Origin: JBJKPP01 sp046706145
GTDB taxonomy: Bacteria; Bacteroidota; Ignavibacteria; Ignavibacteriales; Ignavibacteriaceae
Reading direction: 5' to 3'
DNA length: 10,108 bases
Assembly (NCBI GenBank): GCA_046706145.1
Contig: JBJKPP010000020.1
Location: forward strand, 1-10,108
Part shown: positions 1 to 6,333 of the stretch, piece after piece
Layout: the number at the start of each line of letters is the position of its first letter
How positions within the stretch are numbered: the first letter of the stretch is position 1
Translations under genes and position numbers: made by a program
The notes under the pieces: model-generated
Told to the model about the DNA's origin: nothing
Database searches by the model: none
The model's input: the letters and a program-made list of their open reading frames with translations, nothing else

Positions 1-564
1 TTTATAGAGAAAATTTCCGTAGACAAAACTTTTTTAGATGCGTTTTGTAATTCCGGTGGATTTGGATTGCATGCAGCTAAAGCCGGGGCGACTGAAGTTA
101 CATTTGTGGATTCTTCAAGTACTGAAACAAGTAATGCGGGGGTGAACTTTCAATTAAATAATTTTAATATAAAAAGTGAATTTGAAACTGCTGATGTCTT
201 TGATTATTTGAACAAGTGTATAGATACAAATAGAAAATTCGATGTGGTTTGTGTGGATCCTCCGGCTTTTGCAAAAAGCAAAAAAAGCCTTCCTGTAGCT
301 AAAAAAGGGTATGAGAAATTAAATAGGCTTGCTTTTCATACAGTATCAGATGGAGGTTACCTGGTTACTTCTTCATGTTCTCAAAATTTAACTAAAGTGG
401 ATTTTATAGATATTATCAAAACAGCAGCACGAAAGACCCAAAAAATCATACAGCAAATACATTACAATACTGCATCTTTTGACCATCCGCAAATCCCTGT
501 AATGCCGGAGACTACATATTTGAAGTTTATAGTTTTACGAGTGTTTGAGAATGGTAATTTGTGA
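1..564 (+). CDS. RlmI-type class I SAM-dependent rRNA methyltransferase, 3' part only
   Basis: The frame is open from base 1 to a TGA at 562-564, giving 187 residues of a protein whose start lies outside the window. The visible part is the SAM-dependent catalytic domain. Motif I is at residues 11-24 (FLDAFCNSGGFGLH), an acidic SAM-contact residue D37 follows the next strand, motif IV is D86-P-P-A-F90 followed by AKSKK, and motif VI is VTSSCSQNL with C126. DPPxF plus a motif VI cysteine is typical of the RlmI/RlmK-like family, which methylates 23S rRNA (m5C1962 in E. coli RlmI); by family logic C126 would be the nucleophile. The family is usually near 400 residues, so about 200 residues (PUA and linker region) are missing upstream. 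TTG at 67 and other internal codons are not real starts, because conserved motif I lies upstream of them. The family call is strong; the exact target base is inferred. Confidence 0.88.
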   Translation, partial: FIEKISVDKTFLDAFCNSGGFGLHAAKAGATEVTFVDSSSTETSNAGVNFQLNNFNIKSEFETADVFDYLNKCIDTNRKFDVVCVDPPAFAKSKKSLPVAKKGYEKLNRLAFHTVSDGGYLVTSSCSQNLTKVDFIDIIKTAARKTQKIIQQIHYNTASFDHPQIPVMPETTYLKFIVLRVFENGNL

Positions 565-580
565 TTTCTTGATAAAGAAA
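565..580 (+). terminator. Small A/T hairpin directly after the methyltransferase stop
   Basis: TTTCTT (565-570) and AAGAAA (575-580) form a perfect 6-bp stem with a GATA loop, starting on the base after the TGA. A T-run (588-592) follows 7 nt later. The stem has only one G-C pair, so it would be a weak terminator at best, and it overlaps the candidate -33 element of the next operon. It may be incidental in AT-rich DNA. Confidence 0.25.
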
Positions 581-599
581 TGCAACATTTTTATGTTTG
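568..599 (+). promoter_or_regulatory. Candidate Bacteroidota-type promoter for the Bat operon
   Basis: CTTG at 568-571 and TATGTTTG at 592-599 are separated by 20 nt. This matches the Bacteroidota housekeeping pattern of a -33 TTG, a 19-21 nt spacer and a -7 TAnnTTTG box. Transcription would start near 605, leaving about 50 nt of leader before moxR. A near-copy of the -7 region (TATGTTTA, 617-624) lies 25 nt downstream and may be a second box. A sigma70-like reading is also possible (TTGAAA at 597-602 with TTTATT at 621-626, spacer 18), but the -10 match is only 4 of 6. This is pattern matching in AT-rich sequence. Confidence 0.35.
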
Positions 600-640
600 A
601 AACCGTCTAAACAATTTATGTTTATTTATTAAATAAAACG

Positions 641-647
641 AGCGAGG
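641..647 (+). promoter_or_regulatory. Ribosome binding site that decides the TTG start of moxR
   Basis: AGCGAGG lies 7 nt before the TTG at 655. An in-frame TAA at 634-636 rules out any longer protein, and the next in-frame ATG (754) falls inside conserved AAA+ sequence. TTG at 655 is therefore the only reasonable start. Confidence 0.6.
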
Positions 648-654
648 TACACAG

Positions 655-1638
655 TTGGATATTTCCGCATTAAACGAAAAAATAAGACAAGAGTCCTCAT
701 TTATTGATCTTTTGTTTAGTGAAATAGGTAAAGCGATTGTGGGGCAAAAGGCAATGGTTGAGAGATTAATAGTCGGACTTCTCGGAAATGGCCATGTTCT
801 TCTTGAAGGAGTTCCGGGACTTGCCAAAACTCTTGCAATTAAGTCTTTGTCATCTGCTATGAAAGCGAAATTCCAGAGAATCCAGTTTACTCCCGATCTT
901 CTGCCTGCGGACTTAATTGGAACTATGATTTATAATCAGAAAGACAGTAATTTCTTTATTAGAAAAGGCCCCATATTTTCGAATTTTATTCTTGCTGATG
1001 AGATCAACCGTGCACCGGCAAAAGTCCAAAGTGCTTTGCTCGAAGCGATGCAGGAGAGGCAAGTCACTATTGGTGAACAAACTTTCAAGCTTCAGGAACC
1101 TTTTTTGGTTCTCGCCACTCAAAATCCTATTGAACAAGAAGGAACATATCCTCTTCCTGAAGCACAAGTTGATAGATTTATGCTGAAAGTAAAAATATCT
1201 TATCCAAACAGGGATGAGGAACTAAAAATTATGCGGCAGAATGTGAACTTTGAAGATGTGAAGATTCAGCCTGTTGTTGACACTAATACAATTCTCAAGG
1301 CAAGGGATTTAATTCACGATGTTTATGTTGATGAGAAAATAGAAAAATATATTCTTGATATTGTCTTTGCTACACGTTCACCTAAAGATTATCATCTTGA
1401 TAAACTAACCGATCTCATAAGTTATGGAGCTTCGCCGCGTGCATCGATTAACCTTGCGCTTGGAGCTAAGGCAATTGCATTTATAAGAAGAAGAGGATAC
1501 GTAGTTCCGGAAGATGTAAGAGCGATTTGTTTCGACGTTCTAAGACACAGAATAGCTGTTACTTATGAAGCGGAAGCCGAAGAAATAACAACTGAGTATG
1601 TTATCCAGGAAATTCTAAATAAAATCGAAGTTCCATAA
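655..1638 (+). CDS. moxR: MoxR-family AAA+ ATPase
   Basis: This is a complete 327-residue cytosolic MoxR ATPase. Walker A is G52-VPGLA-K58-T59, Walker B is ILADEIN with D115 and E116, and sensor 1 is LATQNP with N157. The EAQVDRF motif holds a likely arginine finger (R174), and GASPRA supplies sensor 2 (R262). The lid helices run to the C-terminus (RRRGYVVPEDVRA, 278-290). The length matches the family norm of 310-340. MoxR proteins hydrolyse ATP and act as chaperone-like remodellers of VWA-domain partners, which fits the three VWA/DUF58 genes that follow. The start is TTG, supported by AGCGAGG upstream and a nearby in-frame stop. The gene is first in the operon, 90 bp after the methyltransferase and 53 bp before the DUF58 gene. 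The family call is secure; the exact client is inferred. Confidence 0.96.
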   Translation: MDISALNEKIRQESSFIDLLFSEIGKAIVGQKAMVERLIVGLLGNGHVLLEGVPGLAKTLAIKSLSSAMKAKFQRIQFTPDLLPADLIGTMIYNQKDSNFFIRKGPIFSNFILADEINRAPAKVQSALLEAMQERQVTIGEQTFKLQEPFLVLATQNPIEQEGTYPLPEAQVDRFMLKVKISYPNRDEELKIMRQNVNFEDVKIQPVVDTNTILKARDLIHDVYVDEKIEKYILDIVFATRSPKDYHLDKLTDLISYGASPRASINLALGAKAIAFIRRRGYVVPEDVRAICFDVLRHRIAVTYEAEAEEITTEYVIQEILNKIEVP

Positions 1639-1691
1639 AAATAAAATCCAAACAAAATTTTTCATTATACATTATCAATTGTTAATTAGGA

Positions 1692-2567
1692 ATGTTAACA
1701 AAAGAATTATTAAAGCAAGTTAGACAAATTGAGATTAGAACACGAGGATTGGTAAATCATGTCTTTTCCGGAGAGTACCATTCTGTATTTAAAGGAAGAG
1801 GAATGGAATTTTCGGAAGTAAGAGAATATCAATTTGGAGATGATATAAGAAATATTGACTGGAATGTTACAGCAAGATTTGGACATCCGTTTATTAAAAT
1901 TTTTGATGAAGAAAGAGAACTCACGGTTATATTACTTGTTGATTTAAGCGGCTCTTTAATTTTTGGTACAGTTGAGAAAACGAAACAGCAAGTCGCTGCC
2001 GAGTTAAGTTCTATTTTGGCTTTTTCAGCTATGAAGAACAATGATAAGGTCGGGGTAATCTTATTTACAGACAAAGTCGAAAGGTTTGTACCCCCGCGAA
2101 AAGGCCGCAAACATGTTTTAAGAATAATTAGAGAAGTTCTGTCATTTGAACCGACTGGAAAAACCACAGATCTAAAAAGCGCCCTGGAATTTATGAACAG
2201 TGCTGTTAAAAAGAGAAGCATTGTCTTTCTAATATCTGATTTCATGGATTCAAATTATGACAAGGTATTAAAGGTTGTTGGTAAAAAACATGACCTGGTA
2301 GGGATCGTTTTGAATGATGAAAAAGAAAAAGCCATTCCGAAACTTGGAATAATGAAATTTGTGGACGCTGAGACAGGAAAGGAAAGATGGGTTGATACCA
2401 ATAGCAAAGCATTTCAAAAAAGGATGGCATCGTACTATTGGAATAGGAAAGAAGATTTGAAACATCTGTTCCGCTCAAGTAAAATAGACAGCGTCGAGGT
2501 AGAAACAGCAGGCGATTATATTAAACCGTTGGTTGAATTTTTCAAAGTGAGGGAGAAAAGGTGGTAA
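1692..2567 (+). CDS. DUF58 domain protein with a VWA-like MIDAS, MoxR partner
   Basis: This is a complete 291-residue protein with no signal peptide or membrane segment, so it is probably cytosolic. The DUF58 signature spans residues 35-62: GRGMEFSEVREYQFGDD, then RNIDWNVTAR. A VWA-like fold follows, with the MIDAS motif D84-L-S86-G-S88, a threonine-rich loop at T155-T159 (TGKTT) that could give the third ligand, and ISDFMD with D183. DUF58 proteins are encoded next to MoxR ATPases throughout bacteria and are thought to be their adaptors or clients. The ATG at 1692 follows an in-frame TAA at 1683; AGGA (1688-1691) abuts it, so the Shine-Dalgarno spacing is poor. The last 7 bases overlap the next gene, implying translational coupling. 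The protein has no cysteine. The molecular role is inferred from context. Confidence 0.93.
   Translation: MLTKELLKQVRQIEIRTRGLVNHVFSGEYHSVFKGRGMEFSEVREYQFGDDIRNIDWNVTARFGHPFIKIFDEERELTVILLVDLSGSLIFGTVEKTKQQVAAELSSILAFSAMKNNDKVGVILFTDKVERFVPPRKGRKHVLRIIREVLSFEPTGKTTDLKSALEFMNSAVKKRSIVFLISDFMDSNYDKVLKVVGKKHDLVGIVLNDEKEKAIPKLGIMKFVDAETGKERWVDTNSKAFQKRMASYYWNRKEDLKHLFRSSKIDSVEVETAGDYIKPLVEFFKVREKRW
2549..2555 (+). promoter_or_regulatory. Strong ribosome binding site for the GTG start at 2561
   Basis: GAGGGAG lies 5 nt before the GTG at 2561 and inside the end of the DUF58 gene. It is the best Shine-Dalgarno match in the operon and fixes a start that places a proper signal peptide at the N-terminus. 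Confidence 0.65.
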
Positions 2568-3532
2568 AAAGAACGTCACTCACATTATCATTCTTTTTCC
2601 TATACATGTTAGCCTTGCATGCACAGAAAATTACTGCCAGGGCAGCTGTCGATTCGTCCTACTATAAAATTGGTGATTTTGTACATCTAACGATAAACGT
2701 TACCCATGATAAAGACATAAATCTAAGTGCGCCAGTGCTTGGAGATAGTACATCAGATTTTGAAGTGATAGATAGTAAACCCGCAGTTGTGAAAAAAGAG
2801 GGTAATAAATTTCTAACTACATATGAATATACTTTATCAAAGTATGATTCCGGTGAAGTTTATCTGTCCCACATACCGGTTTATTATACCGAAAGCGGAG
2901 ATACAAATCTTCAGGTTGCCTATACTAATCCTATAAAATTCACAGTATCTACAATAAAAGTTGACCTCAATAAGCCGATAAAAGATATTAAAAAACCGAT
3001 TACCATCCCTCTTAATTGGAAATTAATTGTTCTGATCATATTAATACTGTTATTAATTGCAGCGGTAATCTTCTATTTCTATAGCAAACACAGGAAAAAT
3101 AAGAAGCCTGTAGAAGTGTCCAAGAAAGTTATAATGAAACCGCCGCATGTGATAGCACTTTATGAACTGCGGGCCCTAGAGGAAAAACAACTTTGGCAGA
3201 AAGGAAGGATTAAGGAATATCATTCAGATATTACAGAAATCATTCGAAAATATTTCCATGATCAGTTTTTCCTGCCGGCGATGGAACTAACCACGACGGA
3301 AGTCATGGATTATCTTAAGAAAGTAGTGGATGCTGCTCCCATTCTCGATACAACTTATAAGTTTTTGACAGACGCAGATTTAGTAAAATTTGCCAAGTTT
3401 ATGCCTATGGACAGTGTTAACGAAAATATGATGAAGGAAGCGGTTGAGATTGTTGAAAAGACGAAGCCTAAACCCCAAAAAGAGCTGGTGCGATCAGAAT
3501 CGACCGCTTTGCGTGAGGATAAAGATGTTTGA
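2561..3532 (+). CDS. Small BatD-like / DUF4381-like single-pass membrane protein of the Bat locus
   Basis: This 323-residue protein occupies the slot between DUF58 and batA, where Bat/MoxR loci often hold a poorly named membrane protein (DUF4381 in proteobacteria). It has a signal peptide (1-21, ending LHA before Q22), an extracytoplasmic beta-rich domain (about 23-135), a proline-containing approach (KKPITIPLNW), one membrane helix (about 154-174) followed by the basic stop-transfer KHRKNKK, and a cytosolic helical domain (about 196-300). The order of parts copies BatD at about half size. Its tail aligns without gaps to the BatD tail (residues 223-254 against BatD 528-559, 8 identities in 32 plus many conservative pairs). 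GTG is the start, backed by GAGGGAG. The gene overlaps DUF58 by 7 bp and batA by 8 bp. It has no cysteine. The placement is firm, but no family-specific function is known to me. Confidence 0.85.
   Translation: MVKRTSLTLSFFFLYMLALHAQKITARAAVDSSYYKIGDFVHLTINVTHDKDINLSAPVLGDSTSDFEVIDSKPAVVKKEGNKFLTTYEYTLSKYDSGEVYLSHIPVYYTESGDTNLQVAYTNPIKFTVSTIKVDLNKPIKDIKKPITIPLNWKLIVLIILILLLIAAVIFYFYSKHRKNKKPVEVSKKVIMKPPHVIALYELRALEEKQLWQKGRIKEYHSDITEIIRKYFHDQFFLPAMELTTTEVMDYLKKVVDAAPILDTTYKFLTDADLVKFAKFMPMDSVNENMMKEAVEIVEKTKPKPQKELVRSESTALREDKDV
3515..3519 (+). promoter_or_regulatory. Ribosome binding site that decides the batA start
   Basis: GAGGA lies 5 nt before the ATG at 3525. The frame is open further upstream (to about 3444), but that extension only reads the end of the previous gene out of frame and gives a basic sequence unlike BatA. 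Starting at 3525 puts the BatA N-terminal membrane helix in the usual place. Confidence 0.65.
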
Positions 3533-4520
3533 AGGAATTTCGTTTGCCTATCCGTGGATGTTTTATTTCATGCTCATCATACCATTGATGCTTTTATGGT
3601 ATTGGTATAAAGGAAGATATAAACAACCATCGGTAATATATTCATCGCTGGGAATTTTTAAAGGCATGCCTCCTAGTTTTAAGGAAAGGCTTAAATATAC
3701 TCCGATAGTATTGAGAAGTCTTGCCATAGCATTATTAATTGTAGCTTTAGCCAGACCGCAAACGTATTCTTCCGGGCAAGATATTTATACAGAGGGAATA
3801 GATATAGTTATGGCGCTGGATATTTCGGGAAGTATGCTCTCTGAAGATCTAAAACCAAATAGAATAGAAGCGGCTAAGAAAGTTATAAAGGATTTTATCA
3901 AAGATAGGCCAAATGATAGAATTGGTCTGGTTGTATTCCAGAGTGAAAGCTTCACTCAATGTCCGTTGACGATTGACCATAATGTATTAATTAATCTGCT
4001 TTCAGAAGTTCATAGCGGGATGATACCTGACGGAACAGCTATAGGAAATGCGATTGCAAACTGTATAAATAGACTGAAAGATAGCAAAGCTAAGAGTAAG
4101 ATTATTATTCTTTTGACAGATGGAGTTAATAACAGCGGAGAGGTTGATCCTATAACGGCGGCACAAATTGCAAAAACATTCGGTATAAAGATTTATACAA
4201 TTGGGGTAGGTACTAGAGGCGAAGCACCGTATCCTGTGCAGACTCCTTTTGGAATAAGATACCAGATGCTTCCTTCAGACGTAGATGATTCTACATTAAC
4301 TCAAATTGCTAACATAACCGGCGGTCAATACTTCAGGGCTACTGATACAGAAGGTTTAAAAGAGATTTACAAAACTATTGATAACCTTGAGAAGTCAAAA
4401 ATCCAGGTTACTTCTTACAGGAATGCTACGGAATTGTTTTACGGCTGGCTTGGCGGAGGTTTACTGCTATTGTTTTTAGAGCTCGGTTTGGGAAAAACAG
4501 TATTTAGAAAGTTACCATAA
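3525..4520 (+). CDS. batA: BatA, integral membrane VWA-domain protein
   Basis: This 331-residue protein has two N-terminal membrane helices (about 10-28 and 60-77), a VWA domain (about 90-290) and a C-terminal helix (about 307-323). The MIDAS is complete: D99-I-S101-G-S103, T171 in DGTAIG and D199 in LLTDGVNNSG. The loop between helices 1 and 2 is basic (KGRYKQ...KERLKY) and the C-terminus ends in basic residues. By the positive-inside rule these are cytosolic, so the VWA domain faces outward. BatA-type proteins bind Mg2+ and protein partners through the MIDAS; BatA is thought to act with BatB and the MoxR ATPase in a membrane complex. The ATG at 3525 overlaps the preceding gene by 8 bp and has GAGGA in front; batB follows after 5 bp. 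The only cysteines are C146 and C180. The family call is strong. Confidence 0.95.
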   Translation: MFEGISFAYPWMFYFMLIIPLMLLWYWYKGRYKQPSVIYSSLGIFKGMPPSFKERLKYTPIVLRSLAIALLIVALARPQTYSSGQDIYTEGIDIVMALDISGSMLSEDLKPNRIEAAKKVIKDFIKDRPNDRIGLVVFQSESFTQCPLTIDHNVLINLLSEVHSGMIPDGTAIGNAIANCINRLKDSKAKSKIIILLTDGVNNSGEVDPITAAQIAKTFGIKIYTIGVGTRGEAPYPVQTPFGIRYQMLPSDVDDSTLTQIANITGGQYFRATDTEGLKEIYKTIDNLEKSKIQVTSYRNATELFYGWLGGGLLLLFLELGLGKTVFRKLP

Positions 4521-4525
4521 TTACT

Positions 4526-5566
4526 ATGTTTAGATTTGCACATCCGGAATATTTGTATGGCTTATACGCAATACCCGTGATTGCTTTTCTTTTTTGGTAT
4601 TTAACCAGCAGGAGGAAAAAACAGTTACGGAAATTTGCGGATCTGAAGTTACAAAAGATTATACTTCCTGATTACAGCAGGTTTAAATATTGGCTAAAAT
4701 CCTCTTTAATACTGCTTGCAATTATACTGCTAATTTTAGCCGCTGCTGACCCGCAGGTTGGTATAGGTACGCATGAGGTTAAACAGCAGGGAATAGATGT
4801 ATATATTTGTCTTGATGTTTCTCTGAGCATGACAGCGCAGGACATAAAGCCGAGCAGGCTTGAGAAAGCTAAATATGACATCTCAAATCTAATTAACAAG
4901 CTTCATGGCGATAGGATAGGATTAATTATTTTTGCAGGAGATGCATATGTACAATTCCCAATAACTACAGATTATGCTGCAGCAAGCCTTTTCTTATCGT
5001 CTGTTAATACTAATTCTGTCCCGGAGCAGGGTACAGCTATTGCTTCAGCTATTAACTTGGCTACCAAGTCGTTTGATTATAAAATGAGTACGGAAAAAGC
5101 TATAGTGATTATTACCGATGGGGAAGATCATCAAGGTGATGTAATGGCTGCAGTGAAAAATGCTGTAGGCAAGGGGATAAGGATTTATACCATAGGTTTA
5201 GGAACTACCGATGGTGTTCCAATTCCGCTTTATAACAACAGTGGACAACAAATAGGTTATAAGAAGGATAGAAATGGGAATGTTGTTTTAACAAAGCTTA
5301 ATCCTGCTATGCTGCAGCAAATAGCCTCTGCCGGAAACGGTAAATATTTTCAAGGTACTAATGATCAAGACCAGCTGGATAAGATTTATGATGATCTTTC
5401 TCAAATAAAAAAGACGGAGTACGGTGTTAAAAAGGTTACTGACTATGCTGACAGGTTTTATTATCTTTTATTACCTGCTGTCATTCTACTAATTGCAGAG
5501 TTTTTTATTAATGAGAGAAAATCACCTTTATTTGCAAAGTTAAACGAAAAGTTGGGTTTACAATAA
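4526..5566 (+). CDS. batB: BatB, integral membrane VWA-domain protein
   Basis: This 346-residue protein is laid out like BatA: helices at about 10-27 and 57-74, a VWA domain at about 88-295 and a C-terminal helix at about 311-328. The MIDAS is D97-V-S99-L-S101, T170 in EQGTAIA and D198 in IITDGEDHQGD. The strongly basic loop SRRKKQLRKF (28-37) after helix 1 and the charged tail NERKSPLFAK point to the cytosol, so the VWA domain again lies outside. It is a diverged paralogue of BatA; the pair probably forms a heteromeric unit. Compared with BatA it has a longer insertion after the last core strand (about 232-256, rich in N, G, Q and K), which may contact a partner. The ATG at 4526 has no visible Shine-Dalgarno sequence and is 5 bp after the batA stop, so coupling to batA translation is likely. 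Confidence 0.95.
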   Translation: MFRFAHPEYLYGLYAIPVIAFLFWYLTSRRKKQLRKFADLKLQKIILPDYSRFKYWLKSSLILLAIILLILAAADPQVGIGTHEVKQQGIDVYICLDVSLSMTAQDIKPSRLEKAKYDISNLINKLHGDRIGLIIFAGDAYVQFPITTDYAAASLFLSSVNTNSVPEQGTAIASAINLATKSFDYKMSTEKAIVIITDGEDHQGDVMAAVKNAVGKGIRIYTIGLGTTDGVPIPLYNNSGQQIGYKKDRNGNVVLTKLNPAMLQQIASAGNGKYFQGTNDQDQLDKIYDDLSQIKKTEYGVKKVTDYADRFYYLLLPAVILLIAEFFINERKSPLFAKLNEKLGLQ

Positions 5567-5567
5567 G

Positions 5568-6296
5568 ATGAGAAATATCATATTTGTTTTAAGTTTTTTA
5601 ATGATTTGCGGAACTTCGTTATTTGCGCAGAGTGTAAGATCATTAAATAATGATGGGGTAGAACTCTATAATAAAAATAATTATTCCGATGCGGAAGCAA
5701 ACTTCAAGAAAAGTCTTGAGAAGGACTCGCATTTATTGCAGGGGCAATTTAATCTTGGAGATGCATATTATAAAGAAAATGAATACAGTGATGCATTGAA
5801 GTCCTATGAGAAAGCATTGGAACTGACTAAAGATCCGAGGGTGAAGGCGAAGATTTACCATAATATAGGAAATGCACTGCTGCAATCTAAAAAATACAAA
5901 GAAAGTATAGGCGCTTATAAAAACTCTTTGCGGTTTAATCCGAACGATGAAGACACTAAGTATAATCTGTCTTATGCATTGTCGATGTTAAAACATCAAC
6001 AGAAGAAGAATCAACAGAAAAACCAGAACCAAAAGAATAATAAGAATAACAACAAGAAGAATAAGCAAAACCAGAATAAAGAAAACAATCAGAATAAACA
6101 AAAAAATCCAAATAGTCCTCAAAAGAACCAAACTGCTCAAAGCGATCAGCTAAAGCAGCAGCAGCAATACAACAACCAGATGTCCAAGGATGAGGCAGAA
6201 CGTATATTGCAGGCGTTGCGCAATAATGAAATGCAATTACAGAAGCAACTGAGAAAGAAGAGTCCTTCTAAGAGTCAGCCTGCTCAAGATTGGTAA
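5568..6296 (+). CDS. batC: BatC, secreted TPR protein with a K/N/Q-rich linker
   Basis: This 242-residue protein begins with a signal peptide (1-20, ending SLFA before Q21) and has no later membrane helix, so it should be periplasmic. About three TPR units cover residues 22-141: LYNKNNYSDAEANFKKSL, then NLGDAYYKENEYSDALKSYE, then HNIGNALLQSKKYKESIGAY. A low-complexity stretch of K, N and Q follows (about 144-200). The C-terminus carries a short helix (SKDEAERILQALRNNEMQLQ, 206-225) and ends KSQPAQDW. An EAERILQAL-type helix and a terminal DW are features I associate with BatC proteins. TPRs bind partner proteins, here probably the VWA domains of BatA and BatB. The ATG is one base after the batB stop (TAAGATG) with no Shine-Dalgarno match, so reinitiation is likely. 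The mature protein has no cysteine. Confidence 0.92.
   Translation: MRNIIFVLSFLMICGTSLFAQSVRSLNNDGVELYNKNNYSDAEANFKKSLEKDSHLLQGQFNLGDAYYKENEYSDALKSYEKALELTKDPRVKAKIYHNIGNALLQSKKYKESIGAYKNSLRFNPNDEDTKYNLSYALSMLKHQQKKNQQKNQNQKNNKNNNKKNKQNQNKENNQNKQKNPNSPQKNQTAQSDQLKQQQQYNNQMSKDEAERILQALRNNEMQLQKQLRKKSPSKSQPAQDW
5997..6167 (+). repeat. Low-complexity AAC/AAG/AAT/CAG tract inside batC
   Basis: Codons 144-200 of batC are almost all AAR, AAY and CAR, giving a strand with very high A and very little T. The repeats are imperfect, with codon-level variation throughout, so the tract looks like an encoded basic/polar linker and not a clean slippage-prone microsatellite. It encodes many lysines and no acidic residues except one glutamate (E172). 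Confidence 0.8.
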
Positions 6297-6315
6297 GAAT
6301 AATTGTAAGGAAAAA

Positions 6316-6325
6316 CTCTTAAGAG
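6316..6325. repeat. 10-bp palindrome in the batC-batD gap
   Basis: CTCTTAAGAG is a perfect palindrome in the 37-bp gap, flanked by two copies of ATTGTAA (6302-6308 and 6326-6332). Its right arm AAGAG is also the only purine-rich stretch at a sensible distance before the batD ATG. It could be a small operator or a structure that tunes batD translation, or it may be chance. Confidence 0.3.
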
Positions 6326-6333
6326 ATTGTAAA

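Noticed and set aside
67..69. TTG as a start for a short methyltransferase
   Set aside because: Methyltransferase motif I lies upstream of it in the same frame, so the gene simply enters from outside the window.
591..827. Minus-strand open frame of 78 codons over the moxR start
   Set aside because: It is antisense to clearly conserved AAA+ sequence, has a low-complexity translation rich in S, P, R and N, and has no Shine-Dalgarno or recognisable domain.
992..1186. Plus-strand 64-codon frame inside moxR
   Set aside because: It overlaps the Walker B to sensor 1 region of MoxR in another frame and shows no protein-like features.
1829..2245. Minus-strand open frame of 138 codons inside the DUF58 gene
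   Set aside because: It mirrors a conserved coding region, and its serine/leucine-rich translation has no recognisable motif; typical of shadow frames in AT-rich genes.
3444..3524. N-terminal extension of BatA
   Set aside because: The extra 27 residues are the tail of the previous gene read in another frame. The ATG at 3525 has a good Shine-Dalgarno and the normal BatA N-terminus.
5997..6167. Phase-variable microsatellite in batC
   Set aside because: The tract has no long run of one exact unit; codons vary constantly, so slippage switching is unlikely, though length drift is possible.
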